A stretch of DNA of 64,000 nt from Trifolium pratense (taxonomy: Eukaryota; Streptophyta; Magnoliopsida; Fabales; Fabaceae): NCBI RefSeq assembly GCF_020283565.1, contig NC_060061.1, positions 19,319,362 to 19,383,361 on the forward strand. Direction: 5' to 3'. Positions 21,946 to 33,485 of this stretch are shown here, piece by piece. Both the position numbers and the translations under genes were made by a program. How positions within the stretch are numbered: the first letter of the stretch is position 1; each line of letters begins with the position of its first letter. The notes under the pieces were generated by a model. The model was not told the DNA's origin and made no database searches. It worked only from the letters and a program-made list of their open reading frames with translations.

Positions 21946-22874
21946 AAATTTAAGAAGTTTTCTCTCCCGACCCCCCTCATTTCTTTTCTACGCCCCAAAA
22001 ATCTCATTTTGCCCCTTGCGGTATGAAAAATTTTTGCCAACAAACTTCGGTTTATATAAACCGAAGTTTTTAAACATGGAAAAAAAATTCGGTTTATATA
22101 AACCGAAATAACATATACCCCCCAAAAAGAAGGAAAATTTATGTGAAAATTCGTGTAGAGCTACCTGTGGTAAATTTATCATATCTCTCTGAATATAGGT
22201 CGTATGCTAATGATTTTTAATCCAGTGTAAAGAAGACAAAAGTTACTACAATATTGACACCGGAATTATTAAATTTCATTAAGTATAGTATGAGAAAATC
22301 TACCTACAAGTTTGAGAAAAGTTTCTGCAAAATGTTGTAGAGATACCTGTGGTAAATTTATCATAGCTCTCTGAATATAAGTCGTATGCTAATAATTTTT
22401 TATCCAGTGTAAAGAAGACAACATTTACTACAAGATTGACACCGGAATTGTTAAATTTCATTAAGTATAGTATGAGAAAATCTACCTACAAGTTTGAGAA
22501 AAATTTATGCTTTGTTTCTGTACCAGTACCCATTATTTCGTCAAACTGAACCAATTGGATAGTTAACCCTCAAAACAAAAATTATATTTGTATTCTTGAC
22601 ACCCTAAGCTTTCCAACGAGTGGTCATTTACTCAAATCGGACATCGTTTAGTATTTCAAATAAATTGTGGAAGTTAAGGGTCTCATGCAGAATTTATGCA
22701 GGAAAGCTGGAAAAAAAATTGGAACACAATATTTCGGTTTATATAAACCGAAATTTTTTAGCATGACAAAAAAATTTGGTTCGTATAAACCGAAGTACCC
22801 CCAAGGGCAAAAACGGAAATTCAGGGGGTAGAAAAGAAATGAGGGGGGTCGGGAGAGAAACCATCCAAATTTAA
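21946..22874. mobile_element. 0.93-kb TIR element carrying repeated palindromes
   Basis: The ends are inverted copies of tctctcccgacccccctcat and ttcttttctac, extending outward to aaattt. Inside each end lie copies of the palindrome TTCGGTTTATATAAACCGAA: 22042-22069 (28-bp perfect), 22088-22107, 22731-22754 (24-bp perfect) and a degenerate copy at 22776-22794. The middle holds a direct duplication of about 173 bp, beginning gtagagctacctgtggtaaa near 22155 and recurring near 22337. No ORF with family features. It ends nine bases from the Helitron terminus at 22883. Superfamily unknown. Confidence 0.7.
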
Positions 22875-22882
22875 TAGCATAA

Positions 22883-22913
22883 CTAGAACATCGACCCGTG
22901 CGGTGCACGGGTC
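22883..22913 (-). mobile_element. Helitron 3' terminus: hairpin plus CTAG
   Basis: On the minus strand a 9-bp perfect stem GACCCGTGC/GCACGGGTC with a 3-nt loop (22893-22913) is followed six bases later by CTAG (22886-22883) and then T. This is the canonical Helitron end: a hairpin just inside CTRR, inserted before T. It lies about 130 bp downstream of the helicase reading frame in the same orientation, so it is most likely that element's own 3' end. Confidence 0.85.
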
Positions 22914-23045
22914 TGATTAGCTGTAAGATATATAATGATTAAATAAGATATGATAATTTCAATAATGTATGGTATATGAAAACAGTTGAGTAATATTAAA
23001 CGATAGTTCAACAATAATTTTGGAAAAATGTTCATACAAAGAAAA

Positions 23046-24845
23046 TTATGTTATATTACGGAAAACTTTCTTATAGACCACATGCGAAGTCTTAGTCGTA
23101 TCTTCACCGTCATCATCGATGATCAATATTTTTAATCCTTTTCTAGAAGTAACTCTTGAAATTGCAACATACAACTGACCATGTGAAAACACTGGCGACG
23201 AAGGATATATCCCAACATGCTTTAAAGATTGTCTCTGACTCTTATTAATAGTCATCGCAAAAGAAATCATTATAGGAAATTGTCTCCATTGAAATTTAAA
23301 AGGAATTCTCACGTCAAATAGTGTCAGAGAAAATCTAGGTATGAAAACCTGATCACCAATATTGCTTCCTGAAATAAGTTTTCCTTCAAGAGCATGTTTT
23401 CTCAATCTCGTAATAATAAGTCTTGTTCCATTGCATAATCCTAATTTTTTATTCAAAATCCTTAATAGCATAACTGGAACTCCAACTTTAAGTCTCAACT
23501 TGTGATTTGGAAGTCCCGACGTAGAAGTCGTGTTCAAAAATTCGGGAGTATGAACATCATCCACTGTTTGACCGTCTACATTTTGTGTGATTGGAGTATC
23601 ATGACTCAAATATATTTTTTCTTCACCAGGAATTAAATCCAACATGTAATCATTTATTGTGTCGACTATTGAATTTTTAGGAGCTAGTATAACTCTATTT
23701 TGTATATCAGGAACTAATGATGTGTCTGCTCTAGGCATTGGAGGATAATCTTTTAAACTCTTCCCACAGCTACGTAACATCATCTCAATATCTGCTAGTG
23801 CATATTGTATCAATTGATCATCGGTTAATATTAAAATCTTGAAATCAAAATAATGAATGTGATTAGTAACATGACTATAGTTGTGTTTGGTTGTATTGCA
23901 AAAAAAAATGATTTAGCAGAATTGAGTTTGGTTAAAAGTGAGTTAAACAGAATTGATTTATGTTTGGATACATTAACGTAAAAATAAAGGGTATTTATAA
24001 AAAATATCAATTTTTTTTCCACTTTTTTTTTTACAAAATTCTTTTCCCAATTTTAAAAAACTACAATTTAATAAACTGCGTAATAAATAATTTAAAAAGT
24101 GATATAAACAAGGTTACATGAGTAAAAAAATAAACAACTAATTAATAAGTATGGTTTTATAGAAATAGGTGAAAATATTTTATACCTGGAGCACCAAGCA
24201 AGCGTCTCTGTTTGTGCAAAATGTCATCCATCAAAAGATGTGAAATATTTGTCCAAACTATTTCTGACCTAGTCAGCTGACGTAACACCAATAATGTTGC
24301 AAACATTATCCTTAAAAAAGTTCCTGAACCCGAGTGACTTTTCTCTTTTATTGCCTGTATATACTCCTTATCATCATCCAACAAACCCCTTGCAAAACAG
24401 GCTTCCTTGAAACTATCATATTTGAAATTATCCACGCTTTTTAATTCATCAAAAGAAGTAGGACCTTTGACGTAGTTTAACAACATCCTCAAATAAAACC
24501 TTTCACCCGCACCAGGTGGTGCAAAGTGAACTCTTCCAATTGAAAAACCTCTTTGTCTTGGAGCCTACTTATGCAAATTTTCTTTCCACACAAACTTACT
24601 TGAGAATTGACTATATGTTAAATTTTTTGCCTCTGGAAATTTCTTGTTTGCATCCATCCATGCCAAAAAATTTGATGTACGACTCTTTGGTTTGTTTAGA
24701 ATGTCTTCAATACGCTCGTTATCTTCAAATAAAACAGTGTACCCATCTTCAAGATGATAATTAAGTCACTCAACCGTAGGCTCTCTATAGTGTATATCAA
24801 AATAAAATATTTTCCAAGCAGCTTCACATGCCGACAAATATCTAC
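23046..24845 (-). pseudogene. Decayed Helitron RepHel helicase
   Basis: Two blocks on the minus strand match the PIF1-type helicase part of plant Helitron proteins. Block one (24845-24186) reads YLSACEAAWKIFYFDIHYRE, then a frame with FLAWMDANKKFPEAKNLTYS, FAPPGAGERFYLRMLLNYV, GLLDDDKEYIQAI and MDDILHKQRRLLG. Block two (23822-23046) has the C-terminal helicase motifs PVMLLRILNKKLGLCNGTRL, FPIMISFAMTINKSQ and HGQLYVAISRVTSRKGLKIL. Breaks: in-frame TGA at 24766-24768, TAG at 24565-24567, and a splice phase mismatch between the blocks, where a MITE-like stretch (about 23881-24060) sits. No Rep/HUH domain was found upstream, so the 5' part is missing or unrecognised. Confidence 0.85.
23881..24060. 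mobile_element. MITE-like fragment inside the Helitron
   Basis: The segment tgtgtttggttgtattgc, then gaattgagtttggttaaaag and aacagaattgatttatgttt matches the left end of the element at 45058-45931. Right end unclear. It lies in the gap between the two helicase blocks. Confidence 0.55.
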
Positions 24846-25094
24846 AATCATAATATATCTTTATTTAATCAAAACATTGTGACTTGTCGGTTTCATTACC
24901 ATATGTATAGAAATTTGCTGTAACACGATCATTATGACTTGTCACTAAATGCAAAATTGTGTCGTGTGTGAAAATCATAATATCAATACTCGGTATCATA
25001 ATTTTAATAGAAATAACATACAAAATAAAATTAAATATAAATAATTGAGAATTTTGGTGTAAAAAACAATCTATTAAAAAATTTGGAACTATAC

Positions 25095-25199
25095 TAACTT
25101 GGGTTACGCAAAACTCAACGTAGTAGGTCCGATATCTAATTTGCAATTCATTAACCAACTTCTCCCGATCAGATAAAGGATTGAGATTCAAAGGACCTG
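25095..25199 (-). other. Exon-like open segment upstream of the Helitron helicase
   Basis: The minus strand has an acceptor-like AG before 25199 and a GTTAGT donor after 25095. The open frame between reads LNLNPLSDREKLVNELQIRY, then RTYYVEFCVTQ. I do not recognise the family. It may be an upstream Helitron exon or captured host sequence. Confidence 0.3.

Positions 25200-25200
<1 letters not shown>

Positions 25201-25290
<90 letters not shown>
25201..25290. repeat. (TA)45 microsatellite
   Basis: Uninterrupted TA dinucleotides. A shorter TA tract lies at about 25488-25512. Confidence 0.98.
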
Positions 25291-25291
<1 letters not shown>

Positions 25292-25294
<3 letters not shown>

Positions 25295-25768
25295 TAGCAT
25301 AAAGTTTTAAAACAATATCGATTTCAGGAATAAAGATAATAAATCACAAAACAGAATGAAAGTTTATACACACATCTGAGTAAATTAAGTCGAATTGTGG
25401 TGAAATTATTAACATTAGATATTGAAATGTGAAAGATGTTTTTTTTTTAATAGATTTCAATATTGTTGAAGGTGTTATAGTATGAGAATATATATATATA
25501 TATATATATATAACTTTCCAAATCACACATAATAATAACTTTCCAAATCTCACATGATAATTATTCTCTAAATTTATGATCCGGTAGAAAAAAAATCATT
25601 GATCGGGAAAGACATAAAAATATTTCGTGATGAATAATATAGTCAACAATAATTTTGATATGATATACTTTTAAAATTAGGGTTTAGGGTTTGCTTGTGT
25701 ATACAAGCTTATAATATAAAAGATTAACTTTTTTAACCTAATTTTTTAAAGATATTATATTTAGGGAC
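25292..25768. other. Intergenic AT-rich stretch
   Basis: No gene recognised. It includes a short TA tract (25488-25512) and a small duplication of aataactttccaaatc/tcacac around 25511-25550. Confidence 0.3.
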
Positions 25769-25781
25769 AAAACTAGTGTAT

Positions 25782-26255
25782 TTTTCCCAATCGTTAGTTG
25801 ATTAAGTGATGATTGACATTTAGTACTAAACTTGATAAGAAGGACCACAGTTCAATTTCCCACAACTACAATCGGGAGGGAGTTGAAATCAATGGTTTGT
25901 TTGGTTTGAAGTAGATAGAGGGGAGATGAGAGAATATTTTTAATAAAGGATAAAATATATATATATATTTTTTTTTGTAAAAACTCCACTTCTCAATTTT
26001 TTTATTTTGTACTTCTCAAATATTATATATATATTTTTTAGAAACTCTCTCAAATATTATATATTCTTCTTTTTTTTAAAAGTCTCTCAAATATTATATT
26101 ATTTTTTTTAGAAACTCTCAAATAAATATATTTTACCCTTTATTAAAAATATTCTCTCACATTCCCTCCCCTTTCTTCTATCTACTTCGTACCAAACAAA
26201 CTTTTAATGTCGAAACTGATTCATAAACCAGATTACACTGATGTGCAAGGAAAAA
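25782..26255 (+). mobile_element. SINE (family C), split by a nested MITE, with 13-bp TSD
   Basis: The TSD aaaactagtgtat occurs at 25769-25781 and 26256-26268. The left half (gttagttgattaagtgatga, aggaccacagttcaatttcc, acaatcgggagggagttga) and the right half after 26201 (atgtcgaaactgattcat, aaccagattacac, then poly-A) together match the complete family C SINE on the minus strand at 53811-53987. The MITE 25895-26201 sits between the halves. Confidence 0.85.
25895..26201. mobile_element. MITE nested in a SINE (about 307 bp)
   Basis: TIRs of about 70 bp: left gtttgtttggtttgaagtag then atagaggggagatgagagaa; the right end inverted reads gtttgtttggtacgaagtag then atagaagaaaggggaggga. Both arms run on into tatttttaataaaggataaa-type sequence. 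The interior repeats ctctcaaatatta several times. No ORF. Confidence 0.85.
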
Positions 26256-26268
26256 AAAACTAGTGTAT

Positions 26269-27530
26269 CTCTTATTATGATCATTTTTTTACCCACTCTT
26301 ATTATGACCATTAAACCTTCTCTTTATATTATAGAGTATCATATTATTAAATGTCATTAAAGTGTCCTCGAGATACTTGTTAAACATACTAAAAAATGAA
26401 ATAAAAGGTAAAATTAATGTTTGTAATATAACTTTTAACACTTTTAATATATTGAATACACAAATTTCAAAATAAAATTGTCTTAATAATATGCTTAACG
26501 AGTATCCGAAGGCACGGTTTAACATTTTTTATTATTAAAAGTTAATAATTTGTTTGCCTAGCAATGAATTTATGAATAAATTACTTTTATTACTACTAGT
26601 AGGAATGGTTTCATAATGGGCCAAACCCAAGAAAATGAATTACAGTACTACAATTGCTATAATCAGAACAAATCTGGGATGGCTGGTAACTAGAAATAAC
26701 ATCCTCTATTACCAGTTTGAGTAATTAAAAGGGAAGTAACAGAACCTATGAAAATAGAGTTTGGAAATTGGGAAAACTAACATAATCATGATTCATTCAT
26801 AACAACAAAACCTAACAGAATCTATAGAAAAAATAGTAACTGGTGCCAAAATTTACTGTCCTTTTGTCATGTTTTTACTGATCTGCCAAATCTAATTCAC
26901 CTACGTGTCAGTTGGTCACAGATTTTGTGTTGTGAAACACGAGGCAAAATTAAAACAAAAACAAACCAAATCTCTCTCACACACTCTCTCTCTTGTATTG
27001 GCATCAGTCGGTTATCACTTGGTCAATTACCCTAAGGTTTAGGAATACATAAAATAATATAAAATATTCTGGATATTTACGAGATTTAATACAAGATTTA
27101 ATTTCAGAAAACATATTCTATACTTTTTATTTAATATGAGATGAAAAGAAATTAAAATTTGGGTTTTGTTTTTGGGTTGGGTTTTTGCTGCTGCTATAAT
27201 CGCTTGTTATTTAATCGTCCCTTTCTCTTTCTCGAGATGGAACAAAACCCTAAGGTTTCTTGCAACAAGCCGCCACATTGATTTCCTCTCTCCTCTTTGT
27301 TTCTGTTTATTGCACCTGTCTTGTTCTGTTTCTGTTTGATTTAGTTCTGTTTCAGCTTCAGGTATTACTATCACTCTGAAAGTTTAAATTTTTATGTTTG
27401 TAGTAACTGTAACTCAGCTGTTTATGTTTTGCGATTAAGAAAGTTTGAATTTTTTGGTTGTTTTTTTATTAGGGTTTAATAATTAGAGGTGGGTAGTGAT
27501 CAGTTTTGGATTATTGTTTGATTATCTAGA
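26269..27530 (+). promoter_or_regulatory. Upstream and leader region of the Pumilio gene
   Basis: No repeat or second gene recognised. A CT-rich tract (ctctctcacacactctctctc, about 26970-26992) and a leader with a possible intron (donor CAG/GTATTA at about 27361, acceptor tttttattag at about 27472) precede the start codon at 27531. The leader intron is only suggested by splice-like sequence. Confidence 0.35.
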
Positions 27531-30500
27531 ATGTTGTCTGAGTTGGGAAGAAGACCTATGATTGGTAATAAGGAGGGGCGTTATGGTGATGAATTGGAGA
27601 AGGAAATAGGGATGTTGCTTCGCGAGCAACGAAGACAAGAAGGCGATGATCGCGAACGAGAGCTTAATATATATAGGAGTGGATCAGCTCCTCCAACTGT
27701 GGAGGGTTCTTTGAATGCTGTTGGAGGGTTGTTTGGTGGCGGTGGTGGTGGGGTTGGCGGTGGTGTTACGGCTGGTTTTTCTGATTTTCATGGGAATAAA
27801 GATGTGAATGGGATTGTTTCTGAGGAAGAGCTTAGGTCTGATCCAGCTTATCTTCAATACTATTATTCCAATGTGAATTTGAATCCTAGGCTTCCACCTC
27901 CTTTGTTGTCAAAAGAGGATTGGAGGTATCAACAGAGACTTAAAGGTGGAACATCAGTTGTAGGTGGAATTGGAGATAGGAGGAAAGGTAACATGACTGA
28001 TGATAATGGTGGTAGGTCAATGTTTGCAACTCCGCCGGGTTTTAACTTTGGGAAGCAAGAAAGGAACGAGGTGGAAAATGAAAAAACAAGAGGTTCCGCT
28101 GAATGGGGCGGTGATGGTTTAATCGGTTTGCCTGGCTTGGGGCTTAGGACCAAACAGAAGAGCCTTGCTGAAATTTTTCAGGTAGATTGTTTCTCTTCTT
28201 TGCTATCTGTTACTTATTGAATATTTTATCCTTTGTTAATAACTCACTTTGTTTTTATCTGTTGTTAATTTAAGCTTGGTTGACAACTGATTTAGTTGTT
28301 CACTTGTTTCAAATCACTACATTTTTAGCTCTCAGTGACTGACTTGACTTGTGTGGCTGACACTTGCATCGAATAGTTTTCATGAATTTTATGTCACATT
28401 TTTATCCCTATCAGTGTTGAAGCAGAGTATACATGTTTATATCGGCCTTGCAACCTATGTTTTGGGCATATCTCACATTTTCTCATTTGTTCTGATTAGT
28501 CTTTGTTTCTTTTTGCGGTTTGAAAGTTGTCATTGTAATGCACCATCAGAAATGGGCATTGCCGAGCCTTTCTGGGGGCTCAGTCTGATCTTTTTATTTA
28601 AACCTGTTAGTTATTCAAACTCTTAACTTATCTAAATTTTCAGTTTCACTATCTCTCTTATCAAACTTTGAATTTTAATTTTCTCTTACGATTGGTATCT
28701 ATATGTATACCTTTGGAGAAAAGGACAAAATTGTTAATCTAAATTTTCAGTTACACACTCTTTTATCTAAATTTAATTTTTCAGTTACTTTTAGTAACTG
28801 GTATGTATATCTTATATCTACCATTGGAAGCACTGGCAAAATTGTAAAGAAAACGTCTACACCGAATTTTTGTATCACCCATATATATTGTTATAAAATA
28901 TATTTTTTCTTTCTTTTCTTTTTGAAAAAAAAAAGATATCTTATATCTGGTATATGTATATCTTATATCTGCTGAATATTTATTTAAACGCTATCATCAA
29001 AATTTGGTGTTTTGCTAGTGAATAGATTTGTTTATTTTGCATCTCTTTTCTTCTGCCCATAGTTTATGACCAGTAATTTTGCAGGATGATATGGAGCGTA
29101 ACACACCTGTCACAGGCTTTCCTTCTCGTCCAGCAAGTCGTAATGCATTTGATGAAAATGTTGATATCATAAGTACTTCTGAAGCTGAGTTGTCTCATGG
29201 ATCATCTGCAACACAAAATATTGGTCTGCCAGCTTCATATTCTTATGCTGCTGCACTTGGAGGATCTTCATTGTCAAGAAGCACTACTCCTGATCCACAA
29301 CATATTGCTAGGGCTCCTAGTCCGTGCCTCACACCTATCGGTGGAGGAAGAAGTTCTGCTTCTGACAAGAGAGGCGTCGTCAGTCCGGATGCATTTAACG
29401 GTGTTTCATCTGGCAAGAATGAGTCGGCAGATCTTTTGAATGCGTTAGCAGGGATGAACTTGTCAGCAGATGATGAAAACCATTTGCCATCACAGGTTGA
29501 ATCAGATGTTGATAATCATCAGAGGTACCTTTTTGGTATGCAGGGTGGTCAAGATCATGGCAAGCAACATCCATATCTAAAAAGATCTGAATCAGGGCAT
29601 ATGCAGAGTTCGCTTAAGAACAGTAGGAGTGGGTCAGACCTCAATAATCTATCCCTGCATAGGCAGGTTGAGCTACAAAACTCTACCGCTCCTGCGAATA
29701 ACTCGTATTTCAAAGGATCACCTACCTCACATTTTAGTGGAGGTAATTTGCCAGCTCAACAGTACCAGTCTCTAGATGGTATGAATTCGTCATTTTCTAA
29801 CTATGGACTAGGTGGTTATGCCGGAAATCCAGCACTGACATCCTTGATGACTAACCAATATGGCACCAGTAATCTGCCACCCTTGTTTGAAAACGTTGCT
29901 GCAGCATCAGCAATGGCATCCCCTGGAATGGACTCGAGAATTCTTGGAGCTGGTTTGGCTTCTGGAGGTGGTTCTCCTGATGTGCATAGTCTTGGTCGGA
30001 TGGGAAATCAAATTGCAGGTGGGGCTCTTCAGGCTCCGTTTGTTGATCCGATGTATCTTCAATACATGAGGACATCAGAGTATGCTGCAGCACAACTTGC
30101 AGCTCTTAATGACCCTTCTGTGGTGGACAGGAACTACTTAGGTAATTCATACATGAATTTACTTGAGCTTCAGAAAGCTTATCTTGGATCTGTCCTCTCA
30201 CCTCAAAAGTCGCAATACAACGTACCATTGGGTGGTAAATCAGGCAACTCCAATCATCATGGTTATTATGGAAATCAGGCATATGGTGTTGGGTTGTCTT
30301 ATCCAGGAAGTCCAATGGCAAACTCTGGTTCTCCGGTTGGATCTGGAAGTCCTATTAGGCACAATGATCTGAACAACATGCGGTTTGCTTCTGGAATGAG
30401 GAACTTAGCTGGGGTCATGGGACCTTGGCATCTAGATGCCGGGAACATAGATGAAAGCTTTGCATCTTCTCTGTTGGAAGAGTTTAAAAGCAACAAAGCC

Positions 30501-33485
30501 AAGTGTTTTGAGCTTGCTGAAATTGCCGGTCATGTGGTTGAATTCAGGTATATATGTTGCCTATTGGTCTTTTGATGCTTTCTTAATCTGCTACTTTGAA
30601 AATTAAATTGAATTTATTGTTATCATTGGCAGTGCTGATCAATATGGAAGCCGATTCATTCAACAGAAGCTTGAAACAGCAACTACAGAAGAAAAAAACA
30701 TGGTTTATCAGGAAATCATGCCACATGCTCTTGCTTTGATGACTGATGTCTTTGGTAATTATGTGGTTCAGAAGGTAAAAATTATTACTCCCTCAGTTTG
30801 TGATTCTTTTCATGGATCTGGTTTTACCAATTGTTGATATCTTGCAGTTTTTTGAGCATGGGCTTGCTCCCCAGAGAAGAGAATTAGCCAACAAGCTTAT
30901 TGGCCATGTTCTGACACTTAGCCTTCAAATGTATGGTTGCCGGGTCATCCAGAAGGTATTGATGATTTAGGTTGGCAATAATTGATATGTTTAGGTCTTG
31001 GTATCTGTTAATTTCTTGAATATCTCATTCTTTTTCGTTTGTTCTTTTCAATTGTTTGTCCTTATTTAGGCCATTGAAGTTGTTGATCTGGATCAGAAAA
31101 TAGAGATGGTTCAAGAGCTTGATGGTAATATCATGCGCTGTGTACGTGATCAGAATGGTAATCATGTCATTCAGAAATGTATTGAATGTGTCCCTGAAGA
31201 TGCAATCGACTTTATCATTTCAACATTTTTTGATCAAGTTGTGACACTCTCAACCCATCCATATGGCTGTCGTGTGATTCAGGTAAGATTTCCGAACTGC
31301 TTATGTTACTGTTATTTCTAATAAGAACCTAAAATTCATTTGTCACATCACAAACCTTTTCATGGCAGAGAGTACTGGAGCACTGCGAAAGCGCTACAAC
31401 ACAGCAGAAAGTTATGGATGAGATTTTAGTAGCTGTTAGCATGTTAGCACAGGATCAGTATGGCAACTACGTTGTTCAGGTTTTTAATTTTTCTGACTAT
31501 TGAAGCCACTGGAAACCTTTGTTGTTTATCATTTAACTTCATTTATTATGATTGTAATGCTTCAGTGATAACTGTTGAATATAATTCTTCATCTTTTTAA
31601 AATCTATTGCTTTATATAATCATCCTGTTAACATGGCATCCGAGGTTTGTTCTTCCCATATGATATGGGTTTTTGGTCTCTACGCCGTCAAATTTCACGG
31701 TCACATCCTGAACATTACAGTGTTTGCTATCAGTTCCTTTTATGTCCATCTAGTTTTCCATTTATTCATTAGAGTTGATGAGTTTTGTTTCCTTTTCCGC
31801 TTAATAACAGCATGTACTGGAACATGGAAAGCCTCACGAGCGTTCTACTATAATAAAGGAGTTAGCTGGGAGGATAGTTCAAATGAGTCAGCAAAAGTTT
31901 GCCTCCAATGTTGTGGAGAAATGCTTGACCTTCAGTGGTCCTTCAGAACGCCAAATACTAGTCAGTGAGATGCTTGGAACCACGGATGAAAATGAGCCTC
32001 TTCAGGTTTTTTGAACTCTCTCTATCTAATATGTATTGCTAGTTTTCTATATTTTAGAGTAACAGTCGACAGCAATGCCTACATTTTTAAATCCACTATC
32101 TCATAAGCTGGTGATACTGGACTAGGCATGGCAATAAAACTCATACCCGCGGGTACCCACCCAAACCATACCCGTTTTGATGGGGAATACCCGAGTTGAC
32201 TGGGTTTGGGTTCGGGTTTGGGTTTTCCCTGATTTCAAAAGATGGGTTTGGGGCTGGTAATGGGTACATTGATACTCACCCCGAACCCGCCCCGCTTATA
32301 CTAAAAATTAGATTTCACCTCTTTTAAATTAGAAACGCTTAAATAATCTCTTAAATTAGGTTCATATATTTATTTTTTATTTTAATTTGAGTATTAAACA
32401 AACCATTTTCTCTATTTTTTTTTTCTTTATTTAAAATAATATTGTTGAGAGAAAATAATTTTGGACATTTAACTTTTTTTTAATAAAAAAAAAACTAAAA
32501 TATAATCTAAATTCATGTGAAAAGAGGCGTAATGGGGATACCCGAAACCTGATGGGGATACCCGATCCCCGTTGGGTATGGGTTTGGGGTTATCATTTTT
32601 ATCCCCACTCGAATTTGGGATGGGTTTGGGGAAACCCTAACTTTATGGGTTTGGGTTTGGGGAGGGCAAAACCCGTCCCCGCCCCTCCCCATTGCCATGC
32701 CTATACTGGACCTTGTTTTAGGTTTAATACCATCATGAATGATCTCATTATTTCCAGTCATATTTTATGAGCTGGACTCGTAACAGCCTTTTGACTTTTC
32801 TTGTCATAACATGTAGTTGGTACGAGTGGCAAGAGACTTGGGAATTAAGAATATTTTTTATGGAGAAAACCTTGTCCGGAGAGGAGAATTCACCTTTTTG
32901 TGTTTAAATGGTTCTCCAACGTAGATAAACCATTAGTAAACAACTGCAAATATTTTGTACTTATAACATATGATTAACAAATAAAGCAAGACACTATCAC
33001 GTCTTCGGTCTTGAATTTCCAATTACCCTAATAATTTCTTTGATCGTCAGTCTTGTGAATGCTTTAATTAAGTTAACTCATAACTAGCAATATGCTAAAA
33101 CGGATGATTTTGTCATTCGTTGAGTTAGGACTTTTCCTATATGTTCTACAAAATGCTAAAATCATATTCCCTCTTGTATACAGGCGATGATGAAAGATCA
33201 GTTTGCAAACTATGTTGTCCAAAAGGTGCTGGAAACATGTGACGACCATCAACGTGAGCTGATTCTTTCACGAATCAAGGTTCATTTGAATGCATTAAAA
33301 AAGTACACCTATGGAAAGCATATCGTCGCGCGTGTAGAGAAACTTGTTGCTGCTGGAGGTAGTCTCTAATCCTTTCCATTCTCACTCATGTTCTCATCAC
33401 ATGCTTTATTTCTAGTTTATTTTAACCGGTCAAATAATTCATTGCAGAGAGAAGAGTTGCTGCACAGACTCCTCAACCTGCTTAG
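27531..33485 (+). CDS. Pumilio/PUF RNA-binding protein
   Basis: Nine exons rebuilt: 27531-28181, 29085-30547, 30633-30774, 30848-30955, 31070-31282, 31369-31479, 31811-32005, 33184-33358, 33448-33485. They give one frame of 1031 residues, similar to Arabidopsis APUM1-3. The long N-terminal part has Gly- and Ser-rich low-complexity stretches. The C-terminal third has eight PUF repeats with recognition cores [75 protein letters not shown] and [11 protein letters not shown]. By the PUF code, read from repeat 8 to 1, these residues favour 5'-UGUAUAUA in target 3' UTRs. It is expected in the cytoplasm as a post-transcriptional repressor. Intron 7 (1178 bp) hosts a hAT-type MITE. Confidence 0.95.
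32123..32703. mobile_element. hAT-type MITE in Pumilio intron 7, 8-bp TSD
   Basis: Perfect TSD TACTGGAC at 32115-32122 and 32704-32711. Termini taggcatggcaat and attgccatgccta are perfect inverses. The subterminal regions are rich in gggtttgggt and tacccg motifs in inverted arrangement. An 8-bp TSD with TAGG..GGCAA termini identifies hAT. No ORF. Confidence 0.93.

Noticed and set aside
22042..22794. CRISPR-like array of regularly repeated palindromes
   Set aside because: Eukaryotic context, irregular spacing, no cas genes; the palindromes are arranged symmetrically within a TIR element.
21858..22908. Small ORFs sharing FGLYKP/FGLYEP motifs
   Set aside because: The shared peptide is the translation of the repeated palindrome TTCGGTTTATATAAACCGAA; not a protein family.
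28351..28975. Two ORFs of about 90 codons within the Pumilio gene
   Set aside because: They lie inside intron 1, whose borders are fixed by the continuous PUF frame; composition is T-rich.
32815..32910. Possible further SINE in Pumilio intron 7 (gtggcaagagacttgggaa)
   Set aside because: Only a short A-box-like match to family B; no B-box, tail or duplication could be identified.
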